Assembly (NCBI GenBank): GCA_948567375.1
Contig: OX419757.1
Span: forward strand, 53,193,665 to 53,257,664
Source of the DNA: Lunularia cruciata
Lineage: Eukaryota; Streptophyta; Marchantiopsida; Lunulariales; Lunulariaceae
Direction of reading: 5' to 3'
Length of the DNA stretch: 64,000 nt
Positions 1 to 12,756 of this stretch are shown piece after piece; the first letter of the stretch is position 1; each line of letters opens with the position of its first letter. The notes beneath the pieces were generated by a model, which saw only the letters and a list, made by a program, of their open reading frames with translations, did no database searches and was not told the DNA's origin. A program made the position numbers and the translations under genes.

Positions 1-623
1 TGCATCCTTCTCCGCAGAGTTCCCCGGGGTGGAATCAAGAAGAACAGATCCATCGCATCCCTGCACAGGGCGTTCTTCCAGGGTTACGAAGTAAAATCCT
101 CGATCGAAGTAGAAGCAAACCATGCTCTGATGCACTACATAATATGATCAGGAAGACTACATTGAGATAGCTACCTTGAAACCTATGATATTGTTCAATG
201 CTACATCGAACCAACTCCAATGGTTATCAATTCGAACTCTTTCGGATGATGCAAGCTATTATTGCACTAAACTCATATCTATTTATGCATGCAATTCCAA
301 GATGTTAGCTTGCAACAATTCAATTCATGTCAGTCGATGCAATGTACTTATATTCAAGTGATAAGTTCACTTACTCGAACAAAACAGTCATGAAAGTGCA
401 GACGTAAGAGAGCTGCTGGCATGGACCGGTCGGCCTCAACTAAATCTTTAACGAAGGTTTTTATGATGGAAGTTGCATTAGGACAACTTCCGGAGGAAAA
501 TATAGTTCTTGAAACATCTGGTTTACCATCTGCATTCACAGTGCAGATGGAATTTCCCATGACCATTAGAAGCCCAAGAACTACGGTTATCACTTGCGTA
601 CTGATCATGAAACCCATTTTCAT
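1..623 (-). CDS. Class III peroxidase, unit 1 copy (5' exons, runs off left edge)
   Basis: Secretory plant haem peroxidase (H2O2-dependent oxidation of phenolics in the wall or vacuole). Exon 1 is 375-623 (83 codons from the ATG at 623): hydrophobic signal peptide to about residue 32, then SCPNA and the distal haem motif LLRLHFHDCFVR with catalytic Arg and His. It ends at a GTAAGT donor (369-374). Intron 1 is 61-374 with a CAG acceptor. Exon 2 begins at 60 with [10 protein letters not shown] and is cut by the window edge after 20 codons. No stop or frameshift is seen in the visible part. The two exons match the complete copy at 54,135-55,893 closely and splice in the same phase. Compared with that copy the mature start reads IFSSGSCPNA rather than the family-typical FYSESCPNA. 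Exons 3 and 4 would lie left of base 1, so whether the gene is intact cannot be judged here. Confidence 0.85.
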
Positions 624-3394
624 GGACTATTGTGCTGTCTGGGACGTGTAAGTTCGGTTTGTTGCCTTCCTGTCATGCAGACAACGTGAAAATCCTTCAG
701 TCAACTGGAAAGTGTATCCGCAATGAAGTCCTAGGAAGTTGCATGCGCATGAAGACCGAATTAACGCTCTAATCTAAGGGCATCGAAGTAGCCAATTCTC
801 TCCATGACGATCTGTCGGGATATAGTACTTCGCAAATATGACAGTTCTCTACAAGAAGCTGAACTGAATGATGATGAAAGATACTATATGTGAAACTTGA
901 CATTGGCAAATAATCCAAGAGTAAGTGCAAAACCTGAATGGGTACATGTGAGAATTATGCTGCCAAAAATTCAAGAGCAAGTGCAAATCTTAAGTATGGA
1001 CTTCAATAAGAAAGCTACCTCCAGTGTCACCGGATCAGATTATGTACTTATGAAGACTAGACAGAAAGAGATAAAGCTATTCGTCAGTTCGCATTGCAAG
1101 TCTCAGAGTACAGATCACCACTAGGAGATGACACAGAGGATATTGACGTTTCCTCCAAGCTTCTTCTGGAGCTTTATAGTTCTCGTTTCCTCATAAGATG
1201 GGCTGACCTCAAATAATCATTTCAGCACCAGCCTAGTGCCAGATGGGATACAAAAGATATGATATGCCAAGAGAGTAAAATTTCGCGGTATATTCAGCAT
1301 GTATAGAGCATGATCTGGATATAAGGACCAGTTAATATGAAATTTCTTTCAGTTTGATCATTCATAGTATGACATCAACGGATAAGCCAAACACCGTACA
1401 TGTGACATCTATTCAAGGTCATTATATAACACAAAGATCTAAATCCCAGCTGAAGACACCATGACATGATCTTGACGTGTACATCACATTCTGTTGATCA
1501 TGAGGTTCTAGATCTGCTCCTCGATCCGGATAGGCTGCCGTTGTCATCGTGGAGCATAACAGGATGATTAGGCTATAAAAAATCTTTAAATTGCGAAGGT
1601 CATGACATACACGGCACTGGTAGAAGAACTTTAATTTTCGCTTTTTGAGTTGTAGACGTTTGAAAATGTTGGCAGTTCATAACATGCATGGAAATGATGC
1701 TAAAATTCTTGTGCACATTCAATTTTGGCTTTGTGACTTTTAGGGGTATTACGTCAACTGAGTGATCCTGAGTTGAATCGTAACGAATTGAGATGAGCAG
1801 GGTATTTCAACGATATTTCAACGATGGAAAAAATTCAGGGTCACAAACGCAACACCAATTTACATGTCAAAATCTGTAGTCACGTGGTCCAGCTGCGTTC
1901 CTCCTGCTCTCATGTTCCGAATCACAAGCTGATTCAGCAGATATCTTAATTTTGTCACATCAAACAGGACGACAAGGCGAGCCAAGTGAATCCATGAATC
2001 TTTACTTGCCTCTAATTCTCCTTTGGTACCCCGTAACTACAGTATCGGTCGGGCAGGTTCCTAGACTTTGGATCGTGGACACTTGAATTAGAGTTGATAT
2101 ATAAAACTCGTCGAAAAGACATTCTGGAATGTCGGCGATGAATCTATTTCGTCGAGTCACGAGTCGCCTGTTGCTGAAACTACTCAAGGTTTAGAATACC
2201 TGTGTTCCTTCCAACACGTGCACAAGGACTTTGACCACTTGATTAACGTAAGGAGCTGTATTGCTTCTGCTGATACCCTTGTGTTGCAAGTTGAACAGAC
2301 AGTGCCCTTCTTCATTGGATCTGGATCACTCCATTTGCTGGCACTAGAAGATTAGTTTAAGTGGGACTCTAGGCGTGTTAAAGTCGCTTCGCTTGCGCTT
2401 CACTTTGGAAGTAATGTATTGTGAAGCATTCATCTTCACGTATCACGGAGCGCATTAGGAAATTGAGCCACGATGTAGATAAAGACGTAACACAGTATGC
2501 CACATACGTGCGTGGAATCTAGTTCGGTTCACATCAGTCCATGTCTATGTCACTCTATATTCCTTAAATGTTAGTGGAAAATCCATGAACTTATGTGCTG
2601 CAGAGCACAGTAGACGAAGAAGTAGCAGATCCCTGCTACGTATCCTATTCAATAAATAAATGACCCTTTGAGTGTGGATTTTAGTTAGTTTGGAACCCTT
2701 AAGAATCTTCAAGTTGCGATTCAACACTGTCGTTAACTGCTACATTTCGCGTCTCATGGTAACTGATAGAGGTACATTACAATGAACTGCTAAATACAAT
2801 GTTACAATAGGTGTAGGCACTTCCCATTCATTAAGTAGTTTTCTCTCTGTCGCTTGGGATTTGATTACTGGTAGGAGAACGAGAGGAACAGATTCATAAT
2901 GCATGTTAGACAGGATGACCTATCTTTTAGGCGTTGATTCAGGCGCATCACCACAGCATAATCGTTGTTCAGAATTGCTGTCATTAGATTTTACTATATT
3001 TCAATGTCTGCATATAGTATTCCAGTCTTCTTCTTTGAAAGGTATTCTATAGCTCCTTGCCCTAGCTATTGTTTCTGCATGGTCATGTCGATCTTCGATA
3101 TAGACTGAGTATTATATCGGAGTAGATGATAGGGAAACAACCCCCTGTTGCCTGTTTCAATCTGCTTCTATCGATTATAGACCTTCTTAGAGAAGGAAGA
3201 ATCAACGAGGTTTGATAGAAAATGATATGATATACTTTCAGGCTGAGCAGTGCATAGGAGACTAGGAGCTAAGGGTCCATACGAGAATCAGAGGGCCTTC
3301 TGATTCTCCTATGGACCCTTAGCTACAGCGTTTGTATGGAATGGAACATTGCAATGTGGACAGTTGGATACTTCAACGCAAACTCGTAGGATAT
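624..3394 (-). promoter_or_regulatory. Peroxidase 5' flank, conserved in all three units
   Basis: About 2.8 kb upstream of the peroxidase ATG with no convincing gene. It is repeated, nearly collinear, at 29,582-32,491 and 55,894-58,672. Short open frames here (for example 2,545-2,727) change length between copies and look like chance. G-box cores CACGTG lie near 1,873 and 2,214. The 2,214 core is kept in all three units, while the 1,873 core is changed to CACGTA in unit 3. The extent of the real promoter is inference; what is seen is duplication of the whole flank with the gene. Confidence 0.5.
3267..3324. repeat. 58-bp near-perfect palindrome (foldback)
   Basis: Two arms beginning AGCTAAGGGTCCAT and ending ATGGACCCTTAGCT, with GAGAATCAGA against TCTGATTCTC inside and a GGGCC-like centre, would form a long hairpin with very few mismatches. 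The same structure is at 32,359-32,416 and, with added arm mismatches, at 58,522-58,579. It lies about 2.7 kb upstream of each peroxidase exon 1. It could be a tiny foldback element or an RNA hairpin; nothing shows transcription. Confidence 0.7.
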
Positions 3395-3403
3395 CCTCGA
3401 TGA

Positions 3404-6400
3404 TCCCTCCCCGTTCATTTCGGGAGAGTGTGGAGAAGGGAGAGGAGAGGGAGAGTTCATGAGAGGAAACTCAATATATTTTCCAGAGAGCTCTCTAGCA
3501 TATAGCATGAGTGAATAATAAATTCCGTTGGTTTTTCAATTTAGGTTCCATTGGTATCTAAATTGAAGACGGTGGAGAATGAGTAGAAAATTATGAGGAT
3601 TTTTTTAGGGTTGAGAATGATCATTACACATGGAGAGTTTATAGGCTTGAGAATTTTCATTTCTAATTTTTATGTTTTCATTATTATGTTTCATGGAAAT
3701 TTAGTTTTAAAATTTTGGAAATGAAAATTGAAAATTATGAGAGTTTAGAGAGATGGTATTTTTTATGTGAAATTGAGATGGGAGACTTTGTGGTTTTGGA
3801 GATATGGGGAGACATTGAATGAATCATCATATGTTACTATTATTATTTTTGTGCTAACCATGGCTACACCTCTCCATGTGGAGTTGTTTAGAGCGACTCG
3901 AGCGACATCATGCCTGGTGTGTCCTTGACATTTTATCTCGCAAGGAGTAAAGCCATGTGGAAAAGATGCACAAGGATTATAATTGGACCACTTGGAATAT
4001 CCATGTAAAGCGAGAGACCGAATCGATAGCAATGACACTCGAGATTACGCACACTTCTTCTATCCTTTCGTTGATTGTTCCAAGGATACCCATTGAGTTG
4101 TTAGAGTGGTTAGCTTCTCACAAGGGTTGCATTTTGGAGTTATTTGAGACCAATTTTCCATATCCACATCTATTCCATAGGCTACCGTGCACATTCCATG
4201 ATGAGGCTAGACATGCTTTTTGCCTACCACTTGATCTTTTGGCATGTGATTCTTTGGACAAGTTAGTATGGTTCTTATTTCTCTTACTCCCTTGATGGTG
4301 TATTTGTTATGCTAGAAGGGGATGTGCGGGACATAGAGAGGTGGGTGCTAGATTTTTTCAATTCCGAGGGAGGGATTGGGCGGCCTTCAAGAGGAGTCTT
4401 TTAGGGCTACATGTTCTAGGAGACAGGTTTTGCCACAAGATACCATAAAGTCCACTTGATTATGACAGTGTAGGACATTGGGTCAGGCAGGAGAGTTTAG
4501 TAGAGGAGTACAAGCGCTACACCCTTTGTCTATGGCTAGTTCTACCAATAAGACTATCTCTTCCCAACACTCACTACAGCCTGTGGCAGTAGAGGGACTA
4601 CCACTAGAGTTCTTAGATTATCAACTTGAGCAACCTTTATGTCTTGATAGTTCACTTTTTGCACAAGCATTGTGCACTGCCCCTTGCCTTTCCTCATGAG
4701 GCTTGTCAAGGATGGTATATGAGCACCTAAGAGATTACTTTAAGGAAAATGATCCTTCTAGTGGTTTCATTGAGCTGTTTCAGGTGGTTGTAGTAGTAGC
4801 AAGAGCAAACATTCCTATGTCTATTAGTCGGGTGTTAGGTGCTAGTCGAATTTTTGCAATAGAGAAGGACACAAGGGGCATTAGACCAATTGCTCTTGGA
4901 GAAATCTTTTTACATTTGGTTAATCATACCATTATGCTTCATTATTGTTCTCACTTTAGACAATACCTTAATCCACATCAGTTTGGAGAAGCTACACCTA
5001 GAGGATGTGAGGCTATATCTATAGGCATTAGGGCACTCCTAGATATCCATCCAAAATGGCCGATCCTATAAGTGGATGTTGAGAACACTTTTAATAGCAT
5101 CTCATGCGCATCTATCGTTAGAGAGCTTAGGGAGGCTGGTGGATCCTTGGTGAATCTTATTCCTTTCATGATGTCTTTCTATGGCTCTCCTATTTCCTTT
5201 TACTACAAGCATGGTTGTTCACAAGAAGGAGTCACTGTCCTGGAGTCGGCTATTGGTACACATCAAGGAGATCCTTTATCCTTATTTGCCATAGCTCACT
5301 TTAGAGCTCTCCTATCTACTACTTGGGCCATGCCAGGTTGTGTATTTCTCTCTTTGGTAGATGATACACGCATCATGGCCCTTGTAGATCAGATTATATA
5401 GGCCTTTGACCACTTGACTATCAAGCTACATCTAGTAGGCTTGAGAGTCAAGGTGTCAAAGTGCACGGTAGGGTCCTCTTTAGGTATCCCTCTCCACCTT
5501 GAGCTTCCAGAGTGGTGTATCACATCTACATATGGACTATGTGTCCTTGGAGTGCCAGATGTTATTGTGGTAGACAAGAGATAGTTTATCCTTGTGGGGA
5601 TGTGAGGACTTTCCATCTTTTTCTTCACTATTGTCTGATTGGACTAAAGGTTTACAGTCTTCATTGATGGAGCAACAATGTGAGCATATGCTACATTCTC
5701 TTTTAGTTGACTCATCCATTCCTCAGGCTACTAGAGCACATCTTTGCTCTTGCTCCGACAAGGATGTAGGCTCTTGGATCCTAACTCGACCGTGCATTAG
5801 ACCATTTTGACTCGCACTAGCTACTTTCTCTACAATGATGAGGTTTTGCCTAGGTTTAGTCCACCCATATCCATCTTCATTACTCACATGTGAGCGTGGT
5901 TCTATGCTAGATGTAGCAATGGTCCATTTGACACAGTGTCCTTTTGGAGGAGAAAGGATAGCTACCCATGATGCTATTATGGACATAGTGTTTGCTATGG
6001 CATGATTGAGTGGATACTTGGCTTGGAGGGAGAGTTTGTATGCTTTGCAGACTATATGTGTTAGGGCAGACTTATACTTGGTCCAAAATGATAAGGTGAC
6101 AATCTCAAATGTTGTGGTAATGGACCCTACAATAGATATAGTTTTGGAGGGAGTGATTACCCATCCCCTAAGATGGGCAATGAGTGCAGTACTAGGTCGC
6201 AAGGTCTCCAGGTATAGGGGCATGCAACAAGGTCACCTCTTTGTTCCTCTAGCCTTGGAGTTACATGGAGTAATGGATGCGGCATTCAACACATTTGTCA
6301 AGAAGTGCATGAGAGCTTATCATGTTAGGTGCCAAGGGTACCACTCTTGCTCTATACTTTGTAGCATATTTTAGACAGCGTGTGTCCATTGCTCTACATA

Positions 6401-6636
6401 GGGCAGTGGTTGGTGCAATCCAGAGGAGAGAAATCACACTAGGTGATGCTTCTTCAGATGCTCTAGTTGTTTTTAGACAATATGATTTGCATAGCTTGGA
6501 TATCTTAGGTGCAGTAGGGCAGATTTCTCATATAGACTCTATTGGGGCTTAGCTCTATTTTACCTTTTTTGTCTCTCCCTTCTATGGCTTGATGGGGCCT
6601 TCCCATCCTTTTAATTTTCTACACAATTGCCCTTTT
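3404..6636 (+). mobile_element. R2-like LINE remnant A1
   Basis: Plus-strand non-LTR retrotransposon copy flanked by CCTCGATGA (3,395-3,403) and CCTTGATGA (6,637-6,645), a 9-base target duplication with one mismatch. The uninterrupted target is at 58,673-58,681 in unit 3. Coding remnants: zinc-finger region from about 3,858 (CLVC), RT palm pieces 4,703-5,071 (RPIALGE) and 5,072-5,401 (DVENTFN, GTHQGDP, VDDT), and a restriction-like endonuclease tail 6,006-6,552 ending IGGA-type SIGA. Frames are broken many times. About 0.5 kb is missing between RT and the C-terminal knuckle (near 5,560) compared with copy B at 45,225-49,182; copy A2 shares the same deletion, so the deletion precedes the segmental duplication. 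The 3' end is pyrimidine-rich (TTGCCCTTTT) without a poly(A) tail. Confidence 0.85.
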
Positions 6637-6645
6637 CCTTGATGA

Positions 6646-7245
6646 ATACAAAATGGGAACTTTTGGGTGGATGATTGCTGACATCAAGGTCCAGAGGGGT
6701 CTGTGTTAAGGAACACTATATTACAGTATCCGGACAAGGAATTTATATTGCCAAAATCCTTGTGCTGCAAGTAGAGCTGTGCCTTCCATAGTTGGATTGG
6801 GATCCTTACCCATTGAGAAGCCTATCCTTATCAAGATCAGTGCTGCTGCTCAGCTGTGGAGATCCAGACTAGAATTTGAGCCCCAACATGCATTTTAAGA
6901 GTCTTCAAAATTTGTGTCAACTTTACTTCAAAGCATCCACCTCTAGCCATCATGCAGCATATGAAATTATCAACATGACTCTAAGCACCTCTCCATTTGA
7001 GTCACTTCTCCTATTAATTCTATCAATCTCTAACACTTAAGCCTAATATGATCAACAAAATCAAATTTTGAAGAAAAGAGAGCACCACAGCACACACACT
7101 ACAGAAAGAGAAAACTAAAGATCACTTTCACTATAAGTATTCTAAATTAATTTTGAAGATGATGGCTCACTCCACTCCAAATCTCACTTCACACCAAAGC
7201 TATCAACTCTTAAGGTTAAGTGTTACCCTTACAATTCATTAGATG
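6646..7245. other. Conserved flank downstream of the LINE insertion site
   Basis: Sequence present in all three units (6,646-7,245; 35,737-36,210; 58,682-59,280). Units 2 and 3 keep an open frame of about 80 codons on the plus strand (35,870-36,130 and 58,833-59,075) rich in LEFEPQQTFK-like residues, while unit 1 has it frameshifted. From about 7,117 it resembles the 13,490-13,650 end of the minus-strand gag-like element, so it is probably retroelement 3' debris. I recognise no gene. Confidence 0.4.
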
Positions 7246-8930
7246 GAAGAGGCCCAGAATTTCTTCTAAAAGAAGCTAAAAGAGGGAGAACAACTTCAAG
7301 AATTATACACAAAACATCATGAGCTGAAGTTCAAATTTCAAAGATTAGATAATCAACCCTACAAGGAATAGAAGATGAATCTTTTGCCCTAATAGTTGAG
7401 GGAGCACTCAAACAAGAAGTTCACAAAAGCTTGCCAAACCTATTTGTTAGAAATAGCTAGATATCAAGCCCAAACTGATCCATTAGTTGGGTGCCTTAGG
7501 GGCAAACATAGTCCATCAAACCCAACTTTTCCAAGAGGAAGTCCTTCAAAAGCACATGCACTTTGATTAAATAGTTAGATACTTGCAGTTATTGTTAGTA
7601 TCCTCACTTGGAATTGTACCTACTTCACCAAGTGCACTTGGAATTGTACAAGACTTTGTAGTTGTAGTTTAAAATAAGACTAGGGATGAAGAACTAACAG
7701 TTTGCTTGACATGTGCAGGTGAGTAGGATAATGTAGGGTTAGTTCCTTAAGTGAATGATGTATAGATTCAAATTTTTAGATATCCACTTGGGCTCTTGAT
7801 CATTTTGGCTCAAAGCCAAAAAGCTACTTGAGGTTGAGGACCAAAGGCACTTGTGTTTCTTTCTTCCATACTTCTACTACAAGTAAAGAGTATTTTCCAC
7901 TTTCTGAAAGTGTTTCGTCTTCCACTTTATGTATTGTCAAATTCTCAAGGTGAGAGTAGAGGTGAGTAATTTTACAACAAGGTCCCTTGTGCTTGGTATA
8001 GATCTAGAACTTGCCCTCCATCAAGGGTGTGCACTAAAGGTTTGGAAGGAGTGAACTTGTGCAAGGTGTGGATTGGGAACCTCACCGCATGTGCAGTACC
8101 ACTTGTGACACTTTTTTTCATTCTTAGGCATTTCCAACATGTATTCTTGTGGAAATGACATGTTTTTATTGATGTGACTATAAGTACATTTATATTGAGT
8201 TTTCATGCTATATCTCTTGAAAATTCACAACATTGAAATTTATGTATTACGGATGATTTTTATTAAAATTGAAAAGTTGTGTGTTTATGTTTATCTTTGT
8301 TGATTCATATCATCTTAAATATTTTTTCATTTTGAATCTTCATAGTACTTTACTAGTTTTCAATACTTGTAGAAGAAAAGTTCTTCATATAATTCTAGTG
8401 TCTACAATTTGTTTAGATTTGAAATTTTTGTCTTGTTTCCTATCTTCTTGTATAGTTAGGTAAAGATATTTTCATATTTAAGGGGAAGAAATCTCTTGAT
8501 AGTGCATTCTTGGGATCCATCTTTGTACATGTTGAGGTACAATGAACTAAACATAAAGATTTGCAAAATAGGGAGAAGAGTGTATGCAAAAGGAGGTATG
8601 AGGAAACCAAGTATAAAGGATGGCTCGAGCCAAAGAAGGAGGGTGTGAAGATTTTTTTCCCAAAGATTGAAAGCCTAAGACCAAACAACACTTTGAAAGC
8701 CACCACCACAAGCATTGGTGAACCAATGCCAAGGACCATTGGTGCTTGCAAAGGATTCTTACATGATGATATTGACCGTGCACCACACAAGAGTTGGCCA
8801 AACAGCCTTTGCGATCAAATTAAGTGTTAGCTAGGTAATTTCACTTTTTACCAAAATTCTCTACAAGTAATCCAAAAGAGCAAAGAGTGAAATTTGGAGT
8901 TAGAAATTCCTTAGGTCAATAGTCTTTGTA
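7246..8930. other. AT-rich retroelement flank, no gene recognised
   Basis: Contains only short open frames, several on opposite strands over the same bases (8,440-8,830). It is repeated in unit 2 at about 36,215-37,600. By position it is the leader of the gag-like element that follows. In unit 2 about 185 bases (7,136-7,320 here) are absent, with ATCA shared at both edges of the deletion. Confidence 0.4.
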
Positions 8931-10950
8931 AGTATCAAGGTGGTAGAGCACAACAAATGATGAGAAGGACCTTGTCTGTCATGCTTTGCTACTCAATGGT
9001 AGATAAGTGATGTGAAAATGAAGAATGTGCTGCTCTAGAGCAAGCAAATGAGTTTCTTGCTATGGAATAAGAACCTTAGTTCTCCACAAATTGTTTACGA
9101 GATGTGGAGTACACAATATAAGAGACTAAGGAATCTTCATGGCAATCCAAAGACATGGACATGGGCATACTAGAAGATGGTCCTGAGCCTCAATGTAGGA
9201 GTCTCCAAACAACTCACATTTGATACAAAATTTGGTGACATTTAGGAGGAGATGAAGAAGCAGATTGCAGATTCATTTGACAAGGAAAGATCAAAAGCAA
9301 TGGTTGGAGGGCCGCCAATTACAAGGACCATGCAAAAATGAGCGGTTGTGGCATCCTTGATGAGTTTTTCCACCCTAAACAAACAACTTATCTAACCATA
9401 AATCAAATTATCTTCCTTGAGCATGTATACTATGGAGCAATTATTAATGGAGTCAAATCTTTTATTAAAAAACTTAGGCAATGTCTTGGGAGCTCAAAGA
9501 AGGCAAAGGAGAAAACTACCTAGCCCGATTTGCCATAAATTTCTATATGGGATTGAGCTTGCTCACCAATGAAGAAAAGAAGCAGTTCGCCAAATACTTC
9601 TGCTCCAAAGAGTACTTTGCCTTTCAACCACAAGTCAAGAATGTTACAAGGGCAATTTAAGATGTGGATGTACATTTTGCCAAAACAGTAAGTATGTGGA
9701 GGTGCAAAAGGACAAGGCCTCCACAGAGTGAAAGAGAACAACCTCAATAAGGGCTATACACACCCCAAAGAAACCAACAAGAAATCCATAGTGGTGGATC
9801 TATCCTTTATACAGGAGAAAGCTAAAAGAAAGAGGAAGCTAAAGATGAAAAGCAGGAGCACACCTTGCAAGAGACAAGAATTTGAAGGAGAGTTAAAATA
9901 TGACATTGTAGAGTTTTCAACTCTAAGGAACGAAGATCAAGACAAACAAAGCCATAATACCAAGGACCAAGAAGATCTTTGAGACAAAGGACTTACAACT
10001 CAAGTATGCCACGGCTCACCTTCAAAGTCAAATGTACATGGAGCAGAAGAATAACGGGCCAAAGAAGATATGAAGATTCAAGATGAACCAATCTTTTAAG
10101 GTGACATGAAGATGAAGGTGCTATCACAATAGAACAAGTAATGAATGTATTAGATGGAGTGGCCTTTGTATACCCAAATGCTAACAAAATTCCAAGTGAT
10201 TATACCCTTGGACAAGGAAGGATGGCCCAAATTGGTAGATTATATCTCCTAGGGGAAAATGATGCATACAAACAAGTATGCATTCAAGGCCAATAATGAT
10301 GCCTTAAAAGGTGAGCTAGAGAAGAAGAAAAAAACCTATACAAGTACTAGTGTAGGAGAGGTGATAATTTGTTGCAATGAAAGCCAAAAGATTAAATGAT
10401 AAAATACCTTACTGGTTGTAGAGAAGAAGACCTACAAGACAAACTGCACAAGCTGCAAGAAGACATAAGCACTCTTTGAATGACAAGTAATCAAAAACAA
10501 AAATGGCATAAGAGTGAGTTAGAGAACCAGAATGCACATATTCTTTGGCCACAACAAGATTTGGAGACAAAGAAAGGGAAAGATGCTACTCAAAAGGCCT
10601 TCTTGGAGGATTATAGGAAGAAGATAAGTCATTGGCTAGAGGTCCTACAAGCACAATTGCAGAAAGAGAAGGAAAAGCGGGCCACAAATAGGTAGAAGTT
10701 ACATGAAAAGATGACCATGAAGTACAAGCCCTATTCACTACTCCAAAGGAAGTGGAGTTTGAGATGATAAAGAACTTGGAAGATCTTTAGGATAAGCTGG
10801 TGACCATTACCAAACAAGAAATGGAATGGAAGGGAGGATGACCAAGAAGAAGTTACATAGGATGAAATTGTAGATATAGACCTTGTGCAAGAAGATATCC
10901 AAAGAAATGGATATGGATTGCTTAGTTTTAGATCTTAGGGAACATACATA
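8931..10950 (+). pseudogene. Unclassified gag-like retroelement ORF, copy A (plus)
   Basis: Broken coding sequence. In order: a block with SPQIVYEMW, LHGNPKTW and DTKFGDI (about 9,085-9,290), HPKQTTYLTINQIIFLEHVY (about 9,370-9,435), then, after a frame change, YLARFAINFYMGLSLL with EEKKQFAKYF (about 9,520-9,600), a lysine-rich linker (to about 9,980), and a coiled-coil-like stretch rich in K, E, Q and L at 10,480-10,695. The same order of blocks is found on the minus strand at 14,400-17,030, so this is a family-wide protein of several hundred residues. I do not recognise it as a named gag family; a structural protein of an LTR or related element is inference. In-frame stops and at least one frameshift make it non-functional. 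Confidence 0.6.
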
Positions 10951-12320
10951 TAGGAGTTTAGTAAGCTTGTGATATCTTATTAGTATACAAGATAGAAAAT
11001 TACAAAAAGTGGATTGAGCTTCTCCTTAAGACAATGAGAGGCAAAGCAAGTTGTTAGTATGAATTACTCCTTGTAGTTAGAAATGTTTGTAGTAGGGATC
11101 TTTGGAGTAGTAATCCAAAGAGAGCAAGTAGGAAGTTTCTTTGCGAAAGAATATCTATTCTCCAAAGACAAGTGAAAAATAATTGTAAGTAAACTAGATA
11201 AGAAATTGTACAAGACAAAGACAAGGAGATAAGAAGATTTAGATTGTAAATACTTGCACTTGCAGTTTTGTAGATATGTTTAAGAGTGTTAGCCTATTAG
11301 TCATTATATTTCTTAGGCTGTACTTGGTATTTTGCTACTTGAGACTGCCATTCAATGTAAATTATTATTAAGTTGGTCAAAGACAAATAAGTGGAAGATT
11401 CAAAAGCTCTTTGTCACTTTGCTTAATTCCAAGTATCAATGTCAATTCTTTGTAGTGTGGATATTGACGAATCTTTGTCATGAGAGCACCAAGTGTCTTA
11501 TGTGTTTGATCCTTGGTATTTGGGGCCTTATTTATGTGATCATTGGTGTAGTTCTCATGAATCAATGCCTTGAAAAGACATTAGTAACCTATAATATTGA
11601 TAGTACTCAATATAAACAAAAACAAAGAATAATCATTGATGTGAAGAATCTTGGAAGAAGACCTGCCTTTTGCAAAGGGTAACACACATTCTTCAAAGTA
11701 GGGATCTTTGCAATGACATAGCCTCTTTGCATGAGATTGGATCATCACCTTCAAAATTTTAGTTGGATTTATTTTTTTGTGAATATGATCTTTTATTTTC
11801 AATTTTCTATAGTGCACCTTCTTGGTGACCTTACACTCTTTTTGGATTGGTTCTGCCCAAAAGGCTTAACAAGTAACAAGAAAGAACTGCACTATTTGCA
11901 CTTTTCTTCAAGTCTTAGCATTTCCAAATCATATCCTTTACTGGAACTTCTGGTTCTTACAGAGATAGTGCACTTTTGCTGGAACTTATGTTGTTACAAT
12001 AACAGATAAGCATATGAATATACTAAATGTGAAAATATTGAGAAAAATATGAAAAGATATATATTTTTTAAATATTTTAGAAACTTTATGAACTGAGCGA
12101 ACGTTTAGAGAGAAAGCCTTTGTAAATACATATCACCAAATTTAAACTAAATTTTGTGTGTGTAAATTACTTGCTTTCAAGTTCCACTACCTACGGTTAT
12201 ACTAATATATTCATTAATAATAAAAGGGTGAAATGAAGAAAAATTTAAGTATTTATTCTCACATTTTGAAATTTTATTGTTTATTATATTTTATTTTGAA
12301 ATATCTTGAGAGTTAATTAT
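10951..12320. other. No gene seen, AT-rich
   Basis: Short frames only. The right part from about 11,557 is kept in unit 2 from about 38,180. Bases from about 9,518 to 11,556 are missing from unit 2. Confidence 0.4.
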
Positions 12321-12552
12321 GGGGAAATGTTATATAAACATACAAATATCCTGAAACAACATACAAGATCTTTAATCCTCTTTTTAAAATATCCAAACAC
12401 AAGAAATGCCTTCCATTCTGCTGTCCCACCACCAGAAGGCTCATATGCATGCATGGACTTTCCTTGGCACAATGAAGTGGCATGTTTAGTAAAGAGGATT
12501 AAAGGTCTTGTATGTCTTTTGAGTAGTTTTGTATGTTTATTTATCATTTCGC
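12321..12552. mobile_element. MITE-like element, 232 bp with long terminal inverted repeats
   Basis: The arms are inverted copies over roughly 70 bases: the left arm begins GGGGAAATG and contains ACATACAAGATCTTTAATCC, and the right arm holds its complement and ends CATTTCGC. Because the arms are mirror images, similar peptides appear on both strands (LILFLKY and LILFTKH). A second copy of exactly the same length is at 38,984-39,215, where the outer inverted repeat is even cleaner. No transposase is encoded. The superfamily is not decided because target duplications are unclear. Confidence 0.7.
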
Positions 12553-12756
12553 TAATTTTATTAGAAAAGAACCATCTGAGAAGAAAATTGGAAGATAGAG
12601 TTTGTATGTTTAATATATGCTTCGGGAGATTATAATACTTTTGGACATTGTTAATCATTGTTTATATGTTTTTTCATAAAGGTAGATTATTTATTATTTC
12701 CATGAGAATGAGACGATGGTACAAGAAAATGGTAAAATGCACAATATTAGTTTGTC

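Noticed and set aside
421..651. Plus-strand ORF over peroxidase exon 1 (also 29,379-29,609)
   Set aside because: Antisense shadow of the signal-peptide and haem-site exon.
12306..12658. Similar ORFs on both strands (109 and 113 codons)
   Set aside because: Caused by the inverted arms of the MITE, not by two genes.
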